10,753 nucleotides of DNA from an uncultured Burkholderiales bacterium (GTDB taxonomy: Bacteria; Pseudomonadota; Gammaproteobacteria; Burkholderiales; Burkholderiaceae_C): the NCBI GenBank assembly GCA_903856995.1, contig CAIODK010000263.1, positions 1-10,753 of the forward strand, in the 5' to 3' direction. Both the position numbers and the translations under genes were made by a program. Numbering within the stretch: the first letter of the stretch is position 1; each line of letters begins with the position of its first letter. Shown here in pieces: positions 6,684 through 10,753 of the stretch. Under the pieces are notes generated by a model. It was given only the letters and a program-made list of their open reading frames with translations. It did no database searches and was not told the DNA's origin.

Positions 6684-6718
6684 TAGCACCAATCGAACGA
6701 TTCGATCGTTTGGTGCTA
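6684..6718. promoter_or_regulatory. Inverted repeat upstream of the antitoxin gene, probable autoregulatory operator
   Basis: TAGCACCAA (6684-6692) and TTGGTGCTA (6710-6718) are perfect 9-bp inverted arms. The 17 bp between them hold smaller palindromes: AATCG-AA-CGATT (6691-6702) and CGATCG (6703-6708). The right arm overlaps a TATATT -10-like box (6717-6722). The arrangement fits autorepression by the Phd/YefM antitoxin. It could also fold as an RNA hairpin at the glmU 3' end, but no T-tract follows. The role is inferred. Confidence 0.55.
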
Positions 6719-6722
6719 TATT
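6717..6722 (+). promoter_or_regulatory. Candidate -10 box of the toxin-antitoxin operon
   Basis: TATATT ends 6 nt before ATG 6729, so transcription would start at or next to the start codon and give a leaderless mRNA, consistent with the lack of a ribosome site. The -35 is poor: TCGAAC at 6693-6698 with an 18-nt spacer. Weakly supported. Confidence 0.35.
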
Positions 6723-6728
6723 GTGGTC

Positions 6729-6980
6729 ATGCAAACCTTTTCCGCCAACGAAGCCAAAACCCAGTTTGGGCAATTCATCGACCTCGCTCAGCGCGAACCC
6801 GTGCGCGTGGTGCGTAGAGACCGTGTGGTGGGCGTGATGGTGTCGGCGCAAGATTACGAAGCCATGCGCGAGTTCTACGCCAACCGTTTGCAACATACCT
6901 TGGTTGATACAGCGGCTCAATCGGAGCGAGCAGGCATGACCCCCGAGCTGTTAGAAGACTTGTTGCGTGACGAGTCTTAG
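6729..6980 (+). CDS. Type II antitoxin, Phd/YefM family
   Basis: An 83-residue protein. The N-terminal fold (1-50) matches Phd/YefM: FSANEAKTQFGQFIDLAQ, then PVRVVRRDRVVGVMVSAQDYEAM, which dimerises and binds operator DNA. The C-terminal stretch (about 55-83, ERAGMTPELLEDLLRDES) is polar and probably disordered until it wraps around the toxin. By family knowledge it neutralises the PIN toxin encoded next door and represses its own operon. The start could also be GTG 6723 (two more residues); ATG 6729 gives the usual family N-terminus. Neither has a ribosome site, and a -10-like box sits just upstream, suggesting a leaderless message. It begins 48 bp after glmU and overlaps the toxin gene by 14 bp, which implies translational coupling. 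It may be a recent insertion between glmU and the lrp-glmS pair. Confidence 0.88.
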   Translation: MQTFSANEAKTQFGQFIDLAQREPVRVVRRDRVVGVMVSAQDYEAMREFYANRLQHTLVDTAAQSERAGMTPELLEDLLRDES

Positions 6981-7383
6981 GCTGGTCGTTGACACCAACA
7001 TCATCATCAGCGCGGCGCTCTCATCACAAGGTGCGCCAGCTAGGTTGATGCGCCAAGCATTGGCTGAGCATCGCTTGGTTTTTTCGCAATCGACGTTTGA
7101 TGAGTTGCGAACGCGGTTATATCGCCCCAAGTTTGACCGCTACATCAGCCTAGAAAGTCGTGAGCGTTTGCTGCACGACCTGAATGCGTGCGCACATTGG
7201 GTGGACATAGGCGAATGTGCTGTGTACTGCCGCGACCGAGACGATGACAAATTCATCGAAACCGCACTTCGGGCTCAAGCGCATTACCTGATCAGCGGCG
7301 ACAACGATTTGTTAGAGGCGCAGCCGTTGCCAACCTTAAAAATTATTTCCGCTCAACAAGCGTTGGCTGTGTTGGGCCTTTAA
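6967..7383 (+). CDS. Type II toxin, PIN-domain ribonuclease (COG1569-like)
   Basis: A 138-residue PIN-domain protein, the expected length for the COG1569 type of toxin. PIN toxins are metal-dependent endoribonucleases that inhibit translation when free of antitoxin. The acidic pocket appears complete: Asp9 in VVDTNIIISAAL, Glu46 in STFDELRTRLY, Asp93/94 in DRDDDKFIETA, and Asp112 or Asp114 in ISGDNDLLEA. It is therefore probably active. The start is GTG 6967, which overlaps the antitoxin gene by 14 bp; no ATG option exists upstream in frame. The target RNA cannot be told from sequence. Its stop codon overlaps that of the opposing lrp gene (7380-7383). Base composition looks slightly more AT-rich than in glmU and glmS, which would fit acquisition, but I did not compute it. 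Confidence 0.88.
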   Translation: MTSLRLVVDTNIIISAALSSQGAPARLMRQALAEHRLVFSQSTFDELRTRLYRPKFDRYISLESRERLLHDLNACAHWVDIGECAVYCRDRDDDKFIETALRAQAHYLISGDNDLLEAQPLPTLKIISAQQALAVLGL

Positions 7384-7388
7384 GGCCC
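7374..7388. repeat. Palindrome spanning two overlapping stop codons
   Basis: GGGCCTT (7374-7380) and AAGGCCC (7382-7388) flank a single central T. The toxin stop TAA (7381-7383) and the lrp stop TAA (7382-7380, minus) overlap at its centre. As RNA it can form a 5-bp GC stem with a 5-nt loop on either strand. There is no T-tract, so function as a bidirectional terminator is uncertain. Confidence 0.45.
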
Positions 7389-7871
7389 GCGCAGCACCGG
7401 CCAAGTGCTGGTGAACTTCGCACGCTTAGTGGCAAAAAACGCTTTGACGTTACGCACATTCGCGTCTTGCGTCAGCAGGCGCTGCGTGATGGCCAGATAG
7501 TTGGGCATGTCGGCGGCTTGCACCACCAACACAAAGTCTGGCCCGGGCGAGACGCGCCAACATTGCTGCACGGCGTCGTCGGCCACGGCGCGTTGCTCGA
7601 ACGCATCGAGGTGTTCGGTGCCCTGCGCGTCCAGCGTCACTTCCACCAACGCCGTCAGGCCGTGGCCCAGTGCGGTGCCTAATTTGTCGGCATTGAGCAC
7701 GGCGATTTGTCGCTCGATCCAGCCCTCATCCGTCAGGCGTTTGACGCGTCGCAGGCAGGTCGGGGGCGAGAGCTTCAGGCGCTCGGCCAAGGCCACGTTG
7801 CTGAGCGTGGCGTCGTGCTGCAGGGCGTCGAGCAGCTTCAAATCGGTGAGGTCTAGAAATTCTTGTTTCAT
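7380..7871 (-). CDS. Lrp/AsnC family transcriptional regulator
   Basis: A 163-residue regulator, the size of E. coli Lrp (164). The N-terminal winged helix-turn-helix (about 8-60) reads LTDLKLLDALQHDATLSNVALAERLKLSPPTCLRRVKRL, and the C-terminal RAM ligand-binding and oligomerisation domain spans about 70-150 (LTALVEVTL, CWRVSPGPDFVLVVQAADM). Family members bind amino acids and form octameric or higher discs that wrap DNA. The ligand is not predictable here. It is transcribed away from glmS, and between them is an AT-rich stretch with its likely promoter (7902-7930) and three 7-bp half-sites (7870-7896) that reach its start codon, suggesting autoregulation and perhaps an effect on glmS. No Shine-Dalgarno sequence precedes ATG 7871-7869. 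Its 3' end overlaps that of the toxin gene. Confidence 0.93.
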   Translation of the reverse strand: MKQEFLDLTDLKLLDALQHDATLSNVALAERLKLSPPTCLRRVKRLTDEGWIERQIAVLNADKLGTALGHGLTALVEVTLDAQGTEHLDAFEQRAVADDAVQQCWRVSPGPDFVLVVQAADMPNYLAITQRLLTQDANVRNVKAFFATKRAKFTSTWPVLRGP

Positions 7872-7896
7872 TAAATTGATTTAATTGAAATTAAAT
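7870..7896. promoter_or_regulatory. Phased AT-rich half-site array at the lrp start, probable Lrp operator
   Basis: ATTAAAT (7870-7876), its reverse complement ATTTAAT (7879-7885) and ATTAAAT again (7890-7896) alternate in orientation with centres about 9 and 11 bp apart, near one helical turn. The first two form a 16-bp palindrome with a TG centre. Spaced AT-rich sites of this kind suit Lrp-family oligomers. They lie between the predicted transcription start and the lrp start codon, fitting autorepression. Confidence 0.5.
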
Positions 7897-7901
7897 TCCA
7901 A

Positions 7902-7930
7902 ATTATGGTGATGATGGAATTTTCGTTCAA
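7902..7930 (-). promoter_or_regulatory. Putative promoter of the Lrp/AsnC regulator gene
   Basis: On the minus strand TTGAAC (7930-7925) and CATAAT (7907-7902) are separated by 17 nt, four and five matches to the sigma-70 boxes. Transcription would start near 7895, at the edge of the half-site array. Confidence 0.55.
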
Positions 7931-8006
7931 AATTAGAAGTAAATAAACAAGAAATTTCTTTTGGTGGCGCCTAATATTAAGGCAAACCAATTCAGGAGTG
8001 TTCTTT
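7931..8006 (+). promoter_or_regulatory. glmS upstream region with ribosome site
   Basis: AGGAG at 7994-7998 lies 8 nt before ATG 8007 and decides the glmS start. TAATAT (7972-7977) could be a -10 box, but no good -35 stands at the right distance. There is no glmS ribozyme-like structured leader here; the untranslated region is too short for one. Confidence 0.45.
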
Positions 8007-9905
8007 ATGTGTGGCATCGTCGGCGCAGTCTCTACCCGCAACATCGTTCCTATCCTCGTGCAAGGTTTGCAGCGGCTGGAATACCGTGGCTACGACTCGT
8101 GCGGCGTGGCGGTGCATTCGGCCAGCCTGGGCGGTAAGCCAAGTGCCTTGCAGGGCGCCTTCCAGGGCGGCTTGCAACGTGCGCGCAGCACAGCACGCGT
8201 GTCTGAGCTGATGGACCAAGTCAAGGCCGACCACATCGAAGGCGGCATTGGCATTGCCCACACCCGTTGGGCCACGCACGGTGCGCCAGCGGTGCACAAC
8301 GCACACCCGCACTTCAGCCACGGCACGGGTGCGGGCGCGGGTGAATCGAAAGCAGGTCGCGTGGCCTTGGTGCACAACGGCATCATCGAAAACCACGACG
8401 AGTTGCGCGCCGCGCTGCAAGCCAAAGGCTATGAGTTTTTGAGCCAAACCGACACCGAGGTCATTGCCCACTTGGTGGACAGCCTCTACAACGGCGATTT
8501 GTTTGAAGCCGTCAAAGCCGCCATCGTTCAGTTACACGGCGCCTACGCGATTGCGGTGTTCCACAAAGACGAACCGCATCGCGTGATTGGTGCGCGTGCG
8601 GGCTCACCGCTCATCTTGGGTGTAGGCAAAGAGCACAGCGAAACTTTCCTCGCCAGCGATGCCATGGCCTTGGCCGGTGTGACCGATCAAATTTTGTACC
8701 TCGAAGAGGGCGATGTGGTCGACATTCAAATTGGCAAATACTGGGTGCAAGACCGCCACCACAAAGCCGTCACACGCGACGTCAAAACCGTGCAAGCGCA
8801 CAGCGGCGCGGCTGAGCTGGGCCCTTACCGCCACTACATGCAAAAAGAAATCTTTGAGCAACCGCGTGCCATTGCCGACACGCTCGAAGGCGTCGAGGGC
8901 ATCACGCCCGAGTTGTTTGGTGACGGCGCGTACAGCGTCTTCAAAGCCATCGACAACGTGCTTATCCTCGCCTGCGGCACCAGCTACTACAGCGGCTGCG
9001 TGGCCAAGTATTGGATTGAGGCGATCGCCAAAGTGCCTTGCCAAGTCGAGATCGCCAGCGAATACCGCTACCGCGAATCCGTGCCCAACCCCAACACCTT
9101 GGTGGTCACCATCACCCAGTCGGGCGAGACGGCCGACACCTTGGCCGCTTTGCGCCACGCGCAAGGCCTGGGAATGACGAACACACTCACCATTTGCAAC
9201 GTCTCCACCAGCGCCATGGTGCGCGAGTGCAAGCTGGCCTACGTCACCCGCGCGGGCACAGAGATTGGCGTGGCATCCACCAAAGCCTTCACCACGCAGC
9301 TGGCCGGTTTGTTCTTGCTCACTTTGGCTTTGGCGCAAACCAAAGGCCGGTTGAGTGACGAAGAAGAAGCCAAGCACATCAAAGACATGCGCCACTTGCC
9401 AGCCGCCTTGCAAGCCGTGCTGGCGTTAGAGCCGCAGCTGATTGCGTGGTCGCAAGACTTTGCCAGCAAAGAAAACGCGCTGTTCTTGGGTCGTGGCACG
9501 CATTACCCGATCGCGCAGGAAGGCGCGTTGAAGCTCAAAGAAATCACCTACATCCACGCCGAGGCCTATGCAGCCGGCGAGTTAAAGCACGGCCCCTTGG
9601 CACTTGTCACCAGCGCCATGCCCGTGGTGACGGTTGCCCCCAACGACGCTTTGCTAGAAAAGCTCAAAAGCAACATGCAAGAAGTGCGCGCCCGTGGTGG
9701 CGTTTTGTATGTGCTGGCCGATGGCGACACCAAGATAGAAAGCAGTGAAGGCGTCAACGTCATCCGCATGCCCGAGCACTACGGTGTGCTCTCACCCATC
9801 CTGCACGTCGTGCCGCTGCAATTGCTCAGCTATCACACCGCATGTGCGCGCGGCACAGATGTGGACAAACCTCGTAATCTGGCTAAGAGCGTGACGGTTG
9901 AGTGA
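8007..9905 (+). CDS. glmS: Glutamine-fructose-6-phosphate aminotransferase (isomerizing), GlmS
   Basis: Makes glucosamine-6-phosphate from fructose-6-phosphate and glutamine, the first committed step to UDP-GlcNAc. The protein has 632 residues (E. coli 609). It starts MCGIVGA, so after Met removal Cys2 becomes the amidotransferase nucleophile, which rules out the GTG start at 7998. The N-terminal glutaminase domain shows HTRWATHG (85-92) and HNGIIENHDEL (123-133); the two SIS domains show CGTSYYSG, TQSGETADT and ASTKAFTTQL; the end is KPRNLAKSVTVE, with the sugar-binding Lys. Compared with E. coli there are two additions in the glutaminase domain, near residues 43-55 and 105-117 (HGTGAGAGESKAG), both low-complexity and probably surface loops. 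AGGAG lies 8 nt upstream. Its last 8 bp overlap the SET-domain gene. It shares a pathway with glmU upstream. Confidence 0.98.
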   Translation: MCGIVGAVSTRNIVPILVQGLQRLEYRGYDSCGVAVHSASLGGKPSALQGAFQGGLQRARSTARVSELMDQVKADHIEGGIGIAHTRWATHGAPAVHNAHPHFSHGTGAGAGESKAGRVALVHNGIIENHDELRAALQAKGYEFLSQTDTEVIAHLVDSLYNGDLFEAVKAAIVQLHGAYAIAVFHKDEPHRVIGARAGSPLILGVGKEHSETFLASDAMALAGVTDQILYLEEGDVVDIQIGKYWVQDRHHKAVTRDVKTVQAHSGAAELGPYRHYMQKEIFEQPRAIADTLEGVEGITPELFGDGAYSVFKAIDNVLILACGTSYYSGCVAKYWIEAIAKVPCQVEIASEYRYRESVPNPNTLVVTITQSGETADTLAALRHAQGLGMTNTLTICNVSTSAMVRECKLAYVTRAGTEIGVASTKAFTTQLAGLFLLTLALAQTKGRLSDEEEAKHIKDMRHLPAALQAVLALEPQLIAWSQDFASKENALFLGRGTHYPIAQEGALKLKEITYIHAEAYAAGELKHGPLALVTSAMPVVTVAPNDALLEKLKSNMQEVRARGGVLYVLADGDTKIESSEGVNVIRMPEHYGVLSPILHVVPLQLLSYHTACARGTDVDKPRNLAKSVTVE

Positions 9906-10338
9906 CCCTCGCATCGAAGTCCTCTCGTCCCGCGTCCACGGCAAGGGCGTGTTCGCCCTGTGCGGTATGGCCGCGGGCGAAACGGTGATTGAGTATGTGG
10001 GCGAAATCATTTCGATGGCCGAGGCGCTACGCCGTCACCCGCATGACCCGAACGACCCAGAGCACACGTTTTACTTTCACATCGACGATGCGCGCGTGAT
10101 TGACGGGCTGTATGGCGGCAATGCGTCGCGCTGGATCAACCACTCCTGCCGACCGAACTGTGTGCCCGATGAGGTGGATGGGCGCATCTTCATCAAAACG
10201 CGTCGCCAAGTGTGGGCGGGTGAAGAGCTGACGTTTAACTACGGCTTGATCAGCGATGAGCCGTTGACCGAGGTACTGAGGACGAAATACGCCTGTCGCT
10301 GTGGGGCTAAAAAATGCAAGGGTACGATGCTGGCTTAG
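9898..10338 (+). CDS. SET-domain protein-lysine methyltransferase with post-SET zinc motif
   Basis: A 146-residue, almost minimal SET protein, a fold best known from eukaryotic histone lysine methyltransferases that use S-adenosylmethionine. It shows HGKGVFA (14-20), the cofactor-binding RWINHSCRPNC (78-88) with the NHSC pseudoknot strand, and ELTFNYG (110-116) with the catalytic-type Tyr115. A post-SET motif CRCGAKKCKG follows (Cys133, Cys135, Cys140), which with Cys84 can bind one zinc. No pre-SET or extra domain exists, so substrate choice is unknown; a cytoplasmic protein is likely, since no signal peptide is present. The start appears to be TTG 9898, with AAGAG (9885-9889) 8 nt upstream inside glmS; the 8-bp overlap suggests translational coupling. 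An ATG start at codon 24 would delete the conserved first strand. Such SET proteins occur in several Burkholderiales, but a role is not established to my knowledge. Confidence 0.9.
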   Translation: MSDPRIEVLSSRVHGKGVFALCGMAAGETVIEYVGEIISMAEALRRHPHDPNDPEHTFYFHIDDARVIDGLYGGNASRWINHSCRPNCVPDEVDGRIFIKTRRQVWAGEELTFNYGLISDEPLTEVLRTKYACRCGAKKCKGTMLA

Positions 10339-10350
10339 GCAGAATTAAAA

Positions 10351-10734
10351 ATGATGACCCAAACGATTGACGCACAAGCACGCTGGGACAGGGCGTGCAA
10401 AGCACTGGACGAAGAGTTCCAGCTGCATGCCAATGAGCTGCCCACCATCGAGACCGCCAAAGCGCTCTTTTTGCAATTGGTAGGTCGCCGCGAGCTGACG
10501 CAAGAGGCGGCTAATGCGCTGATGTACAGCTTGTATTTCTCAGGCTACCTGTCGATGCTGCAGGCGTTTAAACAGCAGTCACCCACCTACGAGGTGCCGG
10601 CGTATTTGCATGCGCACCCCGTGCTGGAGGCTTCGAACCGGTGGGCTCAGCAGGCCACCGATGGTCATTTGTTGTTGCAGTTGGCGCAACCCATCATCCG
10701 CGACACGCAAGCCCTGTTAGACCTGCTCAACTGA
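10351..10734 (+). CDS. Hypothetical helical protein, not recognised
   Basis: A 127-residue protein with no motif I can name. It is predicted mostly alpha-helical, mildly acidic and soluble, without a signal peptide or a membrane segment; the stretch ALMYSLYFSGYLSMLQAF (about 56-73) is aromatic-rich but too polar to be a confident helix through a membrane. The start may be ATG 10351 or the adjacent ATG 10354; the upstream sequence has only a weak AGGCAG as ribosome site. It follows the SET gene by 12 bp on the same strand, so it is probably cotranscribed with glmS and the SET gene. The coding character (codon use, high third-position GC) matches its neighbours, supporting a real gene. No function is proposed. 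Only 19 bp follow its stop, and nothing is seen in them. Confidence 0.75.
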   Translation: MMTQTIDAQARWDRACKALDEEFQLHANELPTIETAKALFLQLVGRRELTQEAANALMYSLYFSGYLSMLQAFKQQSPTYEVPAYLHAHPVLEASNRWAQQATDGHLLLQLAQPIIRDTQALLDLLN

Positions 10735-10753
10735 GTGTGGCCATACGCCAATG

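Noticed and set aside
6684..6722. Intrinsic terminator of glmU
   Set aside because: The inverted repeat is not followed by a T-tract and has a bulged centre; its overlap with the -10-like box fits an operator better.
7951..7958. GAAATTTC palindrome upstream of glmS as an operator
   Set aside because: Eight bases in an AT-rich stretch are expected by chance, and no repeat copy is seen nearby.
7931..8006. glmS ribozyme or riboswitch
   Set aside because: The leader is too short and shows no pseudoknotted core; the ribozyme is a feature of Firmicutes and a few others.
8604..9413. 269-residue open frame on the minus strand inside glmS
   Set aside because: It lies entirely opposite conserved SIS-domain sequence, has no ribosome site or family motif, and is a by-product of GC-rich codon use.

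Overview
This is a gene-dense, moderately high-GC chromosomal window. The protein set points to a betaproteobacterium of the order Burkholderiales, probably a freshwater Comamonadaceae member. That placement is inferred from gene content, protein character and the HrcA/CIRCE plus sigma-32-like control of groESL; no marker gene was searched. Nearly every base is assigned. There is no rRNA, tRNA, CRISPR array, insertion sequence or prophage.

Left part (1-3782, all minus strand): the 5' two-fifths of groEL, then groES, with a long hairpin between them and a perfect CIRCE operator overlapping a heat-shock-type promoter upstream. Behind the promoter is an intrinsic terminator that closes a small gene for a two-helix membrane protein. 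That gene has its own strong sigma-70-like promoter, with a 14-bp palindrome inside the spacer. Upstream lies a periplasmic soluble lytic transglycosylase (Slt).

Middle (3796-6680): 5-formyltetrahydrofolate cyclo-ligase diverges from slt across a 13-bp gap. It converges on a DUF6279-type lipoprotein gene. That gene diverges from glmU so tightly that the two start codons share two bases.

Right part (6684-10753): a Phd/YefM antitoxin and PIN toxin pair follows glmU, preceded by an inverted repeat that overlaps its likely -10 box. It runs stop-to-stop into a minus-strand Lrp/AsnC regulator. An AT-rich divergent region holds the regulator's promoter and a phased array of half-sites. Then come glmS, an overlapping gene for a eukaryote-like SET-domain protein with a complete post-SET zinc motif, and an unrecognised helical protein.

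Cell-envelope precursor metabolism links several genes: GlmS and GlmU supply UDP-GlcNAc, the peptidoglycan and lipid A precursor, and Slt cleaves peptidoglycan. The less ordinary elements are the SET methyltransferase coupled to glmS, the toxin-antitoxin cassette between glmU and lrp-glmS, and several extremely compressed divergent or convergent gene junctions. I did not find a clear new multi-gene defence or mobile system.
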